Source of the DNA: SCRD01 sp046705285
GTDB lineage: Bacteria; Acidobacteriota; Terriglobia; UBA7540
Assembly: GCA_046705285.1 (NCBI GenBank)
Contig: JBJKQK010000052.1
Location: 33,923-97,922, forward strand
DNA length: 64,000 bases
Direction of reading: 5' to 3'
In this document: positions 25,809 to 35,337 of the stretch, in pieces
Layout of the letters: every line of letters starts with the position of its first letter
How positions within the stretch are numbered: position 1 is the first letter of the stretch
Translations under genes and position numbers: made by a program
The notes under the pieces: model-generated
What the model was told of the DNA's origin: nothing
Seen by the model: the letters and a program-made list of their open reading frames with translations, nothing else
Database searches by the model: none

Positions 25809-26876
25809 TCAACTGACCAGTTTTCCAGCGATCTTGCGTGCCAATTGAGACACGGCCGCCCGTTCAACAGTCTTTGGGTGGAACCAGCGAAATCCGTCTC
25901 GCGGCGCTCGCCCTATGAATTCGCCACTGTAAACCTGGACTCGGATGCGTCGATAGGTAATGTTGTGTAGAAGTTGGTGTCCGAGCTTTCTCAAGTCGGC
26001 TTGAGTCCCGAGGGCAGAGTGGAGTTTTTCCCGCAAACGTTCCACAGCCTGGTTGCCGGACTGACCCAGTGCTGAGGGAAAGTTCCACAAGCCTTCAAGG
26101 AGTCCGTCATCCAGGCCGCGGGACATCAGAATTCGCTGATTCCGACGGAGCACGGCAGTTGCCATGTACCACAACTCCGCGCGCCGCTTGACCCGTGGCG
26201 CGGGGTAGTCTTCGGGGTCTTCAAACTTGAAAGCATGGCACCACCGCCCCAGGGGGCATGACGGGCATTGAGGCAAGCGTGGTCGACAAACATTTTGTCC
26301 CAGTTGCATTACAGCCTGATTGAAGTCGCCCGGCCGGCGGCGGGAAAGAAGAAGATCAAGAGTCTCCTCAATGGCCCGTCGAAATTCGGGTTCGTGGAGA
26401 TTGCCGCGCAGGCCCAGAAACCTGGCCATCACGCGAGTTACGTTGCCATCGATAACGGCAAGCGGTTGATTGTATGCAATGCTCAGCACCGCTCGAGCCG
26501 TGTAATTGCCTACGCCGGGTAGGGAACGTGCCTGCCCGAAATCATCGGGGAAGTGCCCGCCATGCTTTTCCACTATCTCCTGCGCTGCCCGGTGCAGGTT
26601 CCGAGCACGACGGTAATAGCCCAGGCCCGACCACAATTCCAGAACCCGTTCGAGCGGGGCTTTTGCCAGGTGATCAGGGCTTGGAAATTCCTGAAGGAAA
26701 CGCTGGTAATAGGGAATGACGGTCTCGACCTGAGTTTGCTGGAGCATGATCTCCGAAACCCACACCTCATAGGGAGACTTGGATTGGCGCCAGGGCAAAG
26801 CTCGGGAGTGAACTCCGTACCAGCGAAACAGCGCGCATCGGAATGAAGGGGCGTCAGGGAGTTCGGGGCGGATCAT
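25809..26876 (-). CDS. mutY: A/G-specific adenine DNA glycosylase
   Basis: The product has 355 residues. Key residues are visible: catalytic Glu42 in SEIMLQQTQ, the helix-hairpin-helix LPGVGNYTARAV (residues 119-130), catalytic Asp143 in AVIDGNVTRV, and the 4Fe-4S loop with C197, C204, C207 and C213 (C-x6-C-x2-C-x5-C). The C-terminal NUDIX-like domain (residues about 230-350; LLEGLWNFPS and HNITYRRIRVQVY) recognises 8-oxoguanine. The enzyme removes adenine mispaired with 8-oxoG. The start ATG at 26876 is 10 bp from the stop of the VWFA-related gene upstream on the same strand, so the two are likely co-transcribed. Confidence 0.95.
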   Translation of the reverse strand: MIRPELPDAPSFRCALFRWYGVHSRALPWRQSKSPYEVWVSEIMLQQTQVETVIPYYQRFLQEFPSPDHLAKAPLERVLELWSGLGYYRRARNLHRAAQEIVEKHGGHFPDDFGQARSLPGVGNYTARAVLSIAYNQPLAVIDGNVTRVMARFLGLRGNLHEPEFRRAIEETLDLLLSRRRPGDFNQAVMQLGQNVCRPRLPQCPSCPLGRWCHAFKFEDPEDYPAPRVKRRAELWYMATAVLRRNQRILMSRGLDDGLLEGLWNFPSALGQSGNQAVERLREKLHSALGTQADLRKLGHQLLHNITYRRIRVQVYSGEFIGRAPRDGFRWFHPKTVERAAVSQLARKIAGKLVS

Positions 26877-26885
26877 ATCGGGCAG

Positions 26886-28274
26886 TTATTTCCGGCGATG
26901 TCTTGAATGCCTGTTACGGATGGATGACTTGACAATTTCCGACGGAGTTCCCGGCGCATAGTAGCCGGAAGGAGCCTGGACTCCCATGAGCCCGTGCCGG
27001 ACAACACTGACCCGGACGCTATGGAAATGCCCGTTATCTCTCAGGTTCGTTGGATAAAATCCCAGCACATAATAAGCAGGAGGCAACGGCAAGGTTGCCC
27101 TGAAACCTGACTCCAAGTCATCCATGTTGGAGACAAAGTTGCCTCCGGTCATTGTAGACAGGTCCAGCAGCACGTCCGCATTCATCGAGGCGCGGTCCGC
27201 CATCATCTGGTTCTTGGCAGCGACAAGTGCTTCCCGTTCTTCGTCGAGCCTGCGGTTATGCGTGGGGGCAGGTGGTGAAAGCTGTCTGAGCAGGCCGGTT
27301 GTGTCCAGTGCGCTGATGATAATATGAAGGTGCGTCGCCTGCTGTGCGAGCACGTCAACCTGCCTTGAACTCGTGCCAGTCAGAAAACCCGGAGAGGCTA
27401 TGATGATGGCCCGCGGGTCGGGCAGCGTGGCCACCTTGCTGATGAGATGGTCCAGCCCGTTGAGAGTTTGCTGTGATCGGATTTCACTTTGCGCAATAAC
27501 TTGTCTTGCCCGGGCATCGATGGTCTGCTTCATCTGCCGGAGCCTTGCGATCGGCAGGCTATCGAGTGGCGGGTCGGGCTGGCCAGTTTGGTTCCTGCAG
27601 CCGGTCATGTCCTCCAGGGCTATTTGCAGGGCAAGTGGGTCGTTGGCGTAGAGCAATAAATAAGCCTGGAAATCCGAAATCTGCGGGCAGGCTTTCGCCT
27701 CGGTTGCCAAAGGCAGGTGAGGGCGTATTGTCAGGAGAGCTTGATGGAGCTTCTTGGGATTGTCGGTAAAATCAAGCGTTACTTCGCCCGAAGCAGTGAA
27801 GACACCGACCTTGTTCCGCGGACCCAGTGTATGGGCGAAGTAGGAATACGCGCTGTCTGTGACTCGGATGGTGTCAGTAAAGTCGTAATGAAGATCGTCA
27901 AAATACAGAGCAGTATAACGAATGGTTCCGGGAATCTTGATGTTTTCAACAGGGGCGGGGACTATGTCGGCAGCAAAATCAGTGATGCGCTGTAGCCGGC
28001 CATCGTCCCACAACCGAAAGTCGCTTCGGCGGAGGTTCGCGACCGTCTGGCCGCGAACATTTCGGACCACTACGCAAAGCTGAACGGGAGGAACAGCAGT
28101 TCTGTGGGCAGCGCCCAGATGCTGCCTCTTCTTTATCGGGTTATGCGTTTCTTGATGGTTTTGGCGAGCAAACACCGGCGAGCTGAAAAAAAAGGCAACA
28201 AGACTGCAAAGCACCAAGAATCGGGTGGCCCATCCAGACCAGACCCAAGAAGACCCTTTCCTGCAATTTTCCAT
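26886..28274 (-). CDS. Secreted VWFA-related protein (acidobacterial type)
   Basis: The product has 462 residues from ATG 28274. This start is chosen because it yields an N-terminal membrane/signal segment (FLVLCSLVAFFFSSPVFA); the frame extends to 28373 without a start signal. After VQLCVVVRNVRGQTVANLRRSDFRLWDDGR, the ATxLxxxDFxxxDDG lead typical of this group, comes a von Willebrand A-like fold with RYTALYFDDLHYDF at the metal-site position and RAIIIASPGFLTG later. The canonical DxSxS metal motif is replaced by FDDLH, which is common in this family. The C-terminal PAYYVLGFYPTN and YYAPG elements are also family features. It is an exported protein of unknown role; mutY follows after 9 bp. 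Confidence 0.82.
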   Translation of the reverse strand: MENCRKGSSWVWSGWATRFLVLCSLVAFFFSSPVFARQNHQETHNPIKKRQHLGAAHRTAVPPVQLCVVVRNVRGQTVANLRRSDFRLWDDGRLQRITDFAADIVPAPVENIKIPGTIRYTALYFDDLHYDFTDTIRVTDSAYSYFAHTLGPRNKVGVFTASGEVTLDFTDNPKKLHQALLTIRPHLPLATEAKACPQISDFQAYLLLYANDPLALQIALEDMTGCRNQTGQPDPPLDSLPIARLRQMKQTIDARARQVIAQSEIRSQQTLNGLDHLISKVATLPDPRAIIIASPGFLTGTSSRQVDVLAQQATHLHIIISALDTTGLLRQLSPPAPTHNRRLDEEREALVAAKNQMMADRASMNADVLLDLSTMTGGNFVSNMDDLESGFRATLPLPPAYYVLGFYPTNLRDNGHFHSVRVSVVRHGLMGVQAPSGYYAPGTPSEIVKSSIRNRHSRHRRK

Positions 28275-28545
28275 GAAGCGACCCTGGAAGGAGGGTGGAT
28301 TCACTCGGATTAACGTGGAAACGTGCTTACAACACGCACTTCCGCTGCCCTCCCCTTCAGCGTAGCAAGACAAGTATCAGTTGCAAAGGCGGAGGTTGTC
28401 AACAAGGCATTGACCTCAATATACTGGGCCATTTGTGGTCCTTGATTTGCGATGCGCAATCTGCAATTCTTGGAACTTTAAGGCTGCATGCAGCAAAAGC
28501 ACGAAAGGAGAGGAACAACATAACACCTCTCCGGTCAGGGATGCC

Positions 28546-30030
28546 GTGGCTTACAACGATCTTCGAGAATTCATCACCCGGTTGGAGCGAGAAAAAGAGC
28601 TGAAGCGTATCGATGTCGGGGTTGACGTCGATCTCGAAATGACCGAGATTACCGACCGCGTAGCCAAGGCAGGCGGCCCCGCATTGCTTTTTCAGAAGCC
28701 GCGTTCGGCAAAGGATGGCAAAGACTATTCTGTGCCACTCTTGATCAACACGCTTGGGACGAAAAAGAGGGTCGAACTGGCGCTGGGTGTATCTTCCCTT
28801 GATGATGTTGCGAAGCGAATTGAAGGCCTGCTGGCGATGAAACCACCCGAGGGTTTGCTGGACAAAGTGAGAATGTTGCCGAAGGTGGCTGAGCTTGGCT
28901 CCTTCTTCCCTAAGACTGTGAAGAACAGCCCTGTTAAAGAGATCATCCAACGGGAAGATCCTTCCCTTGCCGAGTTCCCAATCATGAAATGCTGGCCACA
29001 GGATGGTGGACGCTTTATCACCTGGCCAATGGTTGTGACGCGCAGCCCCAGGAACGGCCGGCGTAACGTCGGCTGCTACCGGATGCAGGTCTACGACGAG
29101 CGGACGACCGGCATGCACTGGCAGGTTCACAAGGGCGGAGCCGAACATTTCCGCTGGCTTGACCGGCAGGGCAAAGGACGTCGGTTGGATGTCGCTGTGG
29201 CGATCGGGGCTGATCCTGTAACGATGCTCTCGGGAATATTGCCGTTGCCGGAGGACCTGGACGAATTCCTGTTTGCGGGTTTCCTTCGCCAGAATCCGGT
29301 GGAGTTGGTGCATTGCGAAACTGTGGACCTGGAGGTTCCCGCAAACGCCGAAATCGTGCTGGAAGGTTATGTCGACCTCGACGATATTCGGGTGGAAGGA
29401 CCTTTTGGCGATCATACCGGTTTCTATTCGCTTCAAGACAACTTTCCGGCGTTGCACATCACTTGCGTCACGCGCCGCAAGAATCCCATTTATGTTTCGA
29501 CGATTGTAGGTCCTCCGCCGATGGAGGATTACTGGATGGGGTTTGCCGTCGAACGCCTTTTCCTGCCGCTGATGCGGCAGCAGATGCCGGAAGTCGTCGA
29601 TATGCACATGCCGGCAGAAGGGGTGTTCCACAACCTGATCATCGTTTCAATCCGCAAGAGTTATCCTGGCCACGCGCGCAAGGTGATGAATGCAATCTGG
29701 GGATTGCCCGGAGCCATGTTCTCCAAATGCATTGTGGTTGTCGATGACGATGTTGACGTCCACAATGTTCGGGAAGTGGCGTGGAAAGCCTTGAACCATA
29801 TCGATCCGGAACGTGACATCCAGTTTGTGCTGGGGCCGGTGGATCAGCTTGAACACGCTTCGCGGTTACCAAATTTCGGGTCGAAGATGGGTATCGATGC
29901 TACTCGAAAATGGGCGAGCGAGGGTTTTGCCCGGCCCTGGCCTGACGAGATCGTCATGGATGATGAAACCAGAAAGCGGGTCGACGTCATCTGGAAAAGT
30001 CTGGGGTTGGAAACTCCAACTCGGGATTAG
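28546..30030 (+). CDS. ubiD: UbiD-family decarboxylase
   Basis: The product has 494 residues from GTG 28546 (CAGGGA upstream). The frame is open from 28435, but homology starts at YNDLREFITRLEREKELKRI, the normal UbiD N-terminus. Diagnostic segments are KCWPQDGGRFITWPMVVTR, MQVYDERTTGMHWQVHKGG, GILPLPEDLDEFLFAGFLR, GPFGDHTGFYS and the late RKSYPGHARKVMNAIWG. UbiD enzymes decarboxylate aromatic or alpha,beta-unsaturated acids and need prenylated FMN made by UbiX. No ubiX is in the window. The length matches the family (about 490), and the substrate (a quinone precursor or another aromatic acid) is not decidable. The transhydrogenase gene follows after 88 bp. Confidence 0.9.
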   Translation: MAYNDLREFITRLEREKELKRIDVGVDVDLEMTEITDRVAKAGGPALLFQKPRSAKDGKDYSVPLLINTLGTKKRVELALGVSSLDDVAKRIEGLLAMKPPEGLLDKVRMLPKVAELGSFFPKTVKNSPVKEIIQREDPSLAEFPIMKCWPQDGGRFITWPMVVTRSPRNGRRNVGCYRMQVYDERTTGMHWQVHKGGAEHFRWLDRQGKGRRLDVAVAIGADPVTMLSGILPLPEDLDEFLFAGFLRQNPVELVHCETVDLEVPANAEIVLEGYVDLDDIRVEGPFGDHTGFYSLQDNFPALHITCVTRRKNPIYVSTIVGPPPMEDYWMGFAVERLFLPLMRQQMPEVVDMHMPAEGVFHNLIIVSIRKSYPGHARKVMNAIWGLPGAMFSKCIVVVDDDVDVHNVREVAWKALNHIDPERDIQFVLGPVDQLEHASRLPNFGSKMGIDATRKWASEGFARPWPDEIVMDDETRKRVDVIWKSLGLETPTRD

Positions 30031-30118
30031 AACTATCAGCGAGACAATTCCGAATATCTGCTCGTTTCACATCAAGCAAGAGCAGCGCCAGTTCAGGAAT
30101 TGAGACTGTGGGGGAGAT

Positions 30119-31525
30119 GTGCCTGATTTTGAATACGATATGCTGGTAATCGGCTCGGGGCCAGCCGGTCACCATGCGGCGATTCAGGCGGCCAAGCTTG
30201 GAAAGAGGGTTGCGGTTGCCGAGCGCAAAGCAGTTGTGGGGGGTGTTTGCATTAACCTGGGCACTATCCCCAGCAAGACGTTGCGTGAGGCGGTCCTTTA
30301 TCTGTCGGGCTACCGCGAGCATGATCTGTATGGCGAGTCTTACACTGTCAAGCAGAACATCACCAAGGATGACTTACTGTTCCGCACGCAGCATGTTATC
30401 AGACACGAGATCGATGTCGCCCGGCACCAGTTGATGCGAAACGGGATTGAATTGATTAACGCGGAGGCCTCCTTCATCGATCCTCATACGGTTCGATTGA
30501 ACTTCACCAATGCACAGGGATATCGGGACGCGACCGCCGAGTACATCGTGATAGGGGTGGGGACAACGGCAACCAAAGATCCGCACATACCTTTCGACGG
30601 CCGCCGGATTTTCACCAGTGATGAAATCCTGATGCTCGATAAGTTGCCCAGAAGTTTAACAGTGATAGGCGCGGGAGTGATCGGCTGCGAATATGCCAGC
30701 ATTTTTGCCACACTTGGCATCCGGGTCACGCTGATCGACATGAGGCCCCGACTGCTTCCGTTCGTCGATGGGGAAATTGTAGACACGCTCGCTTATCACT
30801 TGCGCAACAATGACGTCACGTTGTGGCTTAACGAAAAGGTGCAGGGGATCGAGCCTTACGAGAACGGCCATGGCGGCGGGGTTGCAATCCATCTGGCCAG
30901 TGGCAAGAAGATATTTTCTGAGAAAGCCCTTTACAGCATCGGTCGTACGGGCGCCACCGAGCGGTTGAATCTTGCGGCAGCCGGTCTTTCCGCTGATAAT
31001 CGCGGACGATTGAAAGTGGATGAACATTACCAGACGAGCGTACCCCACATCTATGCAGCCGGTGACGTCATCGGGTTCCCGAGCCTTGCCTCGATTTCCA
31101 TGGAGCAGGGAAGGCTTGTGGCCTGCCACGCGTTCGCCGTGGAAACTGCCAGCATGCCCGAGTTGTTTCCATACGGCATCTACACCATCCCCGAAATTTC
31201 CATGGTGGGACGCAGTGAGGAAACCCTTACTGAACAGGGGGTTCCCTACGAGGTTGGTAAAGCTCAGTATAAGGAGACCGCGCGTGGGCAGATTATTGGT
31301 GACGTTACGGGCTTGCTGAAGCTGATCTTCCACCTTGAAACGCGCGAGTTGCTGGGCGTGCACATTATGGGCACCGGCGCAAGCGATCTTGTCCATATCG
31401 GCCAGGCAGTCTTAGCCTTCGGAGGGAAAGTTGACTACTTTGTGAACACGGTCTTCAACTACCCGACGCTTGCGGAGTGTTACAAGAACGCCGCCTTCGA
31501 CGGAATCAACCGGCTCAGGGTGTAG
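30119..31525 (+). CDS. sthA: Soluble pyridine nucleotide transhydrogenase
   Basis: The product has 468 residues from GTG 30119 with GGGGGAG close upstream. It is a two-dinucleotide-domain flavoprotein: FAD motif VIGSGPAGHHAA (residues about 10-21) and NAD(P) motif VIGAGVIGCEYASIFA near residue 182. The dimerisation domain carries YGIYTIPEISMVG, and the C-terminal VDYFVNTVFNYPTLAECYK is typical for SthA. The redox site reads GGVCINLGTIPSK, so only one Cys of the usual C-x4-C is present. This is the feature that separates SthA from lipoamide dehydrogenase and mercuric reductase. It interconverts NADPH and NADH in the cytosol. Confidence 0.92.
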   Translation: MPDFEYDMLVIGSGPAGHHAAIQAAKLGKRVAVAERKAVVGGVCINLGTIPSKTLREAVLYLSGYREHDLYGESYTVKQNITKDDLLFRTQHVIRHEIDVARHQLMRNGIELINAEASFIDPHTVRLNFTNAQGYRDATAEYIVIGVGTTATKDPHIPFDGRRIFTSDEILMLDKLPRSLTVIGAGVIGCEYASIFATLGIRVTLIDMRPRLLPFVDGEIVDTLAYHLRNNDVTLWLNEKVQGIEPYENGHGGGVAIHLASGKKIFSEKALYSIGRTGATERLNLAAAGLSADNRGRLKVDEHYQTSVPHIYAAGDVIGFPSLASISMEQGRLVACHAFAVETASMPELFPYGIYTIPEISMVGRSEETLTEQGVPYEVGKAQYKETARGQIIGDVTGLLKLIFHLETRELLGVHIMGTGASDLVHIGQAVLAFGGKVDYFVNTVFNYPTLAECYKNAAFDGINRLRV

Positions 31526-31690
31526 CCCGGTCCTCGCGCGCTTTGCGATACCTGCCCATCTGCCGAACCGGTTTTCCCGAACTTCGCGATTCTGCCTTCT
31601 GCACGGAACGCTTCTCTTTCTCCTTTCGTTCTGCTTGCTGGACTGCGGCCCCAGAACCCGCGCTTGGGGATTCCGGGACCGTTTCAGGCC

Positions 31691-32077
31691 TTATTTCTTG
31701 GGGTCCATCTTCTTTGTCTTTGACTGATTGAAATACAGACTCTCATTCCATCCGCGAGGACTGATCTCCGTGATGACATGGTTTGATGCCACGGTGTTAT
31801 AGTCGACCATGGTCTGTGTGTTCTTTGCGGATTTGGTCACGACTTTCACAGGCACCTCACCAACAAGCTTCCCATTGCGGTTGTAAAAATTGACCTTGGG
31901 GGACTTCTTGTTGTTTACAATATTGAAACGGTAGTTTCCGGGCTTTAGTTTCAGAGACTTGCCAATCATTGCATGATAAATCAGGCTGACATGATTCGTT
32001 TTGGCGAACGCCATCCCTGCGAATAGGAAAACCACACTAAAAAGTGATATGAGAATTGACCGTAGTTTGCTTGGCAT
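31691..32077 (-). CDS. Small secreted protein of unknown function
   Basis: The product has about 128 residues. There are two in-frame ATGs: 32089 directly abuts AGGAGG (no spacing), and 32077 stands 12 bases after it; the second is preferred. A signal peptide (LRSILISLFSVVFLFAGMAFA) is followed by a compact beta-rich domain. Its segments are SLKLKPGNYRFNIVNNKKSPKVNFYNR in two parts, GKLVGEVPVKVVT and VITEISPRGWNESLYF. The pattern resembles small periplasmic lipoprotein-like domains found in several copies in acidobacterial genomes, but I cannot name it. It converges with sthA across 165 bp. Confidence 0.65.
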   Translation of the reverse strand: MPSKLRSILISLFSVVFLFAGMAFAKTNHVSLIYHAMIGKSLKLKPGNYRFNIVNNKKSPKVNFYNRNGKLVGEVPVKVVTKSAKNTQTMVDYNTVASNHVITEISPRGWNESLYFNQSKTKKMDPKK

Positions 32078-32089
32078 AAACAGAGCCAT

Positions 32090-32488
32090 CCTCCTACTTC
32101 AGATTTTTCGCTTCATTGTTTTAGAGTTGTTCTGCGAATACCAGGGTTGCCCATGCGCATGGAAGAAGAAAAACCTGGTCGAATTCAGACACACTATTTG
32201 TAATGGAATGCGATTAAAAGCGCCCCTCTTTACCTTGTAGTGATCGCCCAACTGCATGCGCGCTTCATTGTCTGCTGGATTCGGAGTCCCGATTATTAAG
32301 ACTTGAAAATTACAACGCGACCCCTCTCGGTGGCGGCGTTGCACTCTGTGGCTGGAAGGCTGGTGGAAATCCTTGCGGCGAAGGCAGGGCCGTCTCAGTA
32401 CGATTCTTGCCAGCGCTTAAATGTGCCTTGCTGATGCCGGAAAAACTCTTCGAGGAGATACACTGCGGGCAAATCGTGCGTGGTGGAA
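32090..32488. other. Intergenic region between a secreted protein and ribD
   Basis: About 400 bp lie between the small secreted protein and the end of ribD. Frames at 32099-32344 and 32310-32591 (minus) carry no recognisable motif or ribosome site, and the second overlaps ribD in another frame. The final part should contain the promoter for the secreted protein. Confidence 0.45.
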
Positions 32489-33616
32489 TTAACGCGCAAT
32501 CCGTGATTGTTTCGGCGCCGGTTCTGGAACTCTTCCCTGGATCAGCCACGCATTTCCAACCTTCTGGATGCTGGCGTCGCGGAGCCAACAAGCCTCACCA
32601 AGCCGAGCTGCGCCTCTACCCGCCACCGCCAGGCGACTTCGAACTGAACCGAGAATCACAGGCGAAAGAAACCAGCAGACCCTGTCTACCAATCGGTCAT
32701 CAAAAAAGCTTCCCAAAACTTCACCCCCTCCTTCAACCAGCAGGCTGATAATTCCTTCGTCGGCCAGGCGTTTGAGCAGGGGTCGCAAGGGAACTTGCCT
32801 GCGCCTGAAGGTCATCACCTTTACTCCGGCGCGCTCGAGGCGAGCCCTCTTTGTGCTGCTCGCCTGCTGCGTGCACGCGACGACACACCTTCCTGACCTC
32901 ACAACCTGGCTTTTCTCCGGAATTCGCAAGCGCGAGTCCAGAACGATCCGCCACGGTTCCGCCGTTCCCTTCTCCCGCGGGCCCAGGTGTGGATCATCCT
33001 TCAAAATCGTATTAATTCCCACGAGCACGGCCTGATGTCGTGCTCTCAGCAGCCTCGCTCGTCCCCGGGCTTCAGCATTCGTGATCCACTTTGACTGCCC
33101 CGTTCGCGTCGCGATTTTGCCATCCAGGCTGGTTGCCACTTTGGCGGTGATGAAGGGCAAGCCCGTAGTCTGGAATTTCAAGTACACTTCGTTAAGGCTG
33201 GCTGCTTCTTCTGAGCGATAGCCCCCAAAGACCCCAAGACCGTGCTTGCGGAGCAGTCCTGCACTTTTGCCGGCAACACGGGGGTTGGGGTCCTTCACGG
33301 CGTAGTAAACCTTGCGGATGCCCGCCTTCAGGATGGCGTCTGTGCATGGTGGTGTCCGCCCATAATGGCAACAAGGTTCGAGCGTAACATAGAGCGTGGC
33401 GCCGCGGGCCTGCCGGCCGGCATCAACCAGGGCCTCAACCTCTGCATGGTTTGTACCTGCGCCGTGATGGAATCCCTTTCCGACCACGCGTTCGTCACGA
33501 ACAATGACGCAACCGACCCAGGGATTCGGGTAAGGAAGAGTGGGGCATCGGCGCGCGAGGTCAAGCGCCATGTCCATATAGAATTCCGGCGGACGGCGTG
33601 GCGTTCTGGCGGTCAA
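32489..33616 (-). CDS. ribD: Bifunctional riboflavin biosynthesis deaminase/reductase
   Basis: The product has 375 residues. The start codon is TTG at 33616, immediately behind the ribBA stop (TGA then TTG), which implies translational coupling. An ATG at 33577 would begin too close to the domain. The deaminase domain (residues about 10-150) has the zinc motif NHAEVEAL (His-Ala-Glu) and PCCHYGRTPPC. The reductase domain starts at LPFITAKVATSLDGKIAT near residue 152 and contains LLVEGGGEVLGSFF. It carries out the second and third steps of riboflavin synthesis (deamination of the pyrimidinone, then ribosyl side-chain reduction with NADPH). It is the last gene of the rib operon. Confidence 0.93.
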   Translation of the reverse strand: MTARTPRRPPEFYMDMALDLARRCPTLPYPNPWVGCVIVRDERVVGKGFHHGAGTNHAEVEALVDAGRQARGATLYVTLEPCCHYGRTPPCTDAILKAGIRKVYYAVKDPNPRVAGKSAGLLRKHGLGVFGGYRSEEAASLNEVYLKFQTTGLPFITAKVATSLDGKIATRTGQSKWITNAEARGRARLLRARHQAVLVGINTILKDDPHLGPREKGTAEPWRIVLDSRLRIPEKSQVVRSGRCVVACTQQASSTKRARLERAGVKVMTFRRRQVPLRPLLKRLADEGIISLLVEGGGEVLGSFFDDRLVDRVCWFLSPVILGSVRSRLAVAGRGAARLGEACWLRDASIQKVGNAWLIQGRVPEPAPKQSRIAR

Positions 33617-34831
33617 TCACTGCACCTTGCTGAGAAGATGTCCAAGTTTGTCTTTCTTCACCTTCAGATATGCATGGTTGGTCTTGGTCGGAGTGATTTC
33701 AAGAGGGACACGGCGGAGGATATTGAGTCCATAGCGCCTGATTCCCGAGACCTTTTCCGGGTTGTTGGTCAGCAGGTGAATCTTGCGGATGCCCAGGTCG
33801 GCCAGGATCTGTGCACCCACGGAGTAATCCCTCATGTCCGCAGGCAGTCCCAGACGCTCGTTTGCCTGCACGGTGTCCAATCCTCTGTCCTGAAGAGCGT
33901 ACGCGCGAATCTTGTTCGCCAGGCCGATGCCACGCCCTTCCTGGCTGAGATAGACGATGACTCCTTCACCTTTTTCGCTGATTTTTTTCATGGCCATGGC
34001 GAGTTGTTCGCGGCAGTCGCACCGAATGGAATAAAGAGTGTCACCCGTCAGGCATTGGGAGTGGACCCGGACCAGTGTCGGGCGATCCGGTGAAACTCTC
34101 CCCATCACCAGTGCCAGGTGTTCACGGTTCTGTGACGGGACCTCGTAAACATGGGCGGTGAAATTCCCGAATTCTGTCGGCAGTTGCGCGCTGGCCACTC
34201 TCACCACCAGCTTTTCCCGGTAACGGCGATACTCAATCAGTTGCTCGATATTGAGGACTTTCAGGTGATGCCTGTGGGCCAATCTTTCAATGCCGGTTGA
34301 TTGTGCGGCTTTGCCATTCCCATCCAGAATTTCGCACATGACGGCTACCGGCTTCAATCCTGCAAGGCGCACGAGGTCCACCGAAGCTTCAGTATGGCCG
34401 GATCTTGCCAGAACACCGCCTGCTCGGGCCCGAACCGGAAAGATATGACCCGGTCGCACGAAATCGTATGACTGGGCGCGCGGAGACGCCAGGAGCCGGA
34501 CGGTGGTTGCGCGGTCCGCCGCTGAAATGCCCGTCGTGGTACCCTTGCGGGCATCAACGGAGACGGTGAAATCGCAGCCAAAAGGCGTTGAGTTGTCATC
34601 TGCCCCGACCATCGGCGGCAGACCCAGCTTCAGCGCCCGATCTCGCGTCAGGCCAACGCAAATAAGCCCTCCACCCTCTTTGATCATCGTGTTGATATGT
34701 CCGCTGGAGACTTTTTCGGCGGCCATTACAAAATCGCCTTCATTTTCGCGGTCCAGGCTATCGCGCACGATAATGAGATTGCCCCCGCGGATTTCCCTGA
34801 GTGCTTCTTCGACTGTAGCTGATTGCGACAT
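33617..34831 (-). CDS. ribBA: 3,4-dihydroxy-2-butanone-4-phosphate synthase / GTP cyclohydrolase II
   Basis: The product has 404 residues. The N-terminal RibB domain has VRDSLDRENEGDFVMAAEKV with the acidic metal loop, STPFGCDFTVSVDA, and RPGHIFPVRARAGGVL followed by RSGHTEASVDL. The C-terminal RibA domain has a zinc triad C-x10-C-x-C (CLTGDTLYSIRCDC), YLSQEGRGIGLANKI and TNNPEKV. The catalytic loop RCDCREQL is intact. The two domains make the two starting materials of riboflavin, from ribulose 5-phosphate and GTP. It starts 8 bp after the ribH stop and touches ribD, so all four rib genes form one tight operon. Confidence 0.95.
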   Translation of the reverse strand: MSQSATVEEALREIRGGNLIIVRDSLDRENEGDFVMAAEKVSSGHINTMIKEGGGLICVGLTRDRALKLGLPPMVGADDNSTPFGCDFTVSVDARKGTTTGISAADRATTVRLLASPRAQSYDFVRPGHIFPVRARAGGVLARSGHTEASVDLVRLAGLKPVAVMCEILDGNGKAAQSTGIERLAHRHHLKVLNIEQLIEYRRYREKLVVRVASAQLPTEFGNFTAHVYEVPSQNREHLALVMGRVSPDRPTLVRVHSQCLTGDTLYSIRCDCREQLAMAMKKISEKGEGVIVYLSQEGRGIGLANKIRAYALQDRGLDTVQANERLGLPADMRDYSVGAQILADLGIRKIHLLTNNPEKVSGIRRYGLNILRRVPLEITPTKTNHAYLKVKKDKLGHLLSKVQ

Positions 34832-34839
34832 AGGTCCCT

Positions 34840-35337
34840 CTAACTTCTGGCGCTGCCAAGAGTGGCCAGCAAAGACAGAGCCGCCTGAGCGGCTTCGATT
34901 CCTTTGTTGAATTTGTTATTTCCCGCACGACGCAGGGCGTCGCGCCGGTTGTAAGTTGCAAGAACTTCAAAAATGATGGGCACATCATGCCGGAGTGACA
35001 CATTCATGATTCCATGTGCGCATTCATTTACCACGAGTTCAAAGTGATAGGTATCGCCACGAATCACGGCCCCCAGAGCAATCAAGGCGTCGTACCGCTT
35101 TTTTGAGGCCAGTCTCTGGGCAACGATTGGAATTTCAAAACACCCTGGGACAGCGAAAACGCGAATGTTCCCCTCTCGAACCCCCGCAGCGAGCAGAGTT
35201 TCCACGCATTTTTTTTGCAGACTGAGAGTGATCTCACGATTGTATTCGGCGCGAATGATTCCCAAGCGAACACGGGAAGTCTTGCTTTGGGAGAGACTTG
35301 GGTTCCGGGAATTCGACTTTTGATTCCGCAATCTCAT
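34840..35337 (-). CDS. ribH: 6,7-dimethyl-8-ribityllumazine synthase
   Basis: The product has 165 residues. The start ATG 35337 overlaps the ribE stop as ATGA, the classic coupled junction; the frame upstream of it is ribE shadow. The core motifs are present: LGIIRAEYNREI near the N-terminus, PGCFEIPIVAQRL, IALGAVIRGDTYHFELVVNE (with the catalytic His in the IRGDTYHFE segment), and PIIFEVLATYNRRDA near the C-terminus. The enzyme condenses the two branches to lumazine and usually forms 60-mer capsids or pentamers. The N-terminal extension of about 20 polar residues (NQKSNSRNPSLSQSK) is longer than in most homologues. Confidence 0.93.
   Translation of the reverse strand: MRLRNQKSNSRNPSLSQSKTSRVRLGIIRAEYNREITLSLQKKCVETLLAAGVREGNIRVFAVPGCFEIPIVAQRLASKKRYDALIALGAVIRGDTYHFELVVNECAHGIMNVSLRHDVPIIFEVLATYNRRDALRRAGNNKFNKGIEAAQAALSLLATLGSARS

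Noticed and set aside
28399..29631. Minus-strand frame of 410 codons
   Set aside because: It is antisense to the UbiD gene and has no start signal or recognisable motif.
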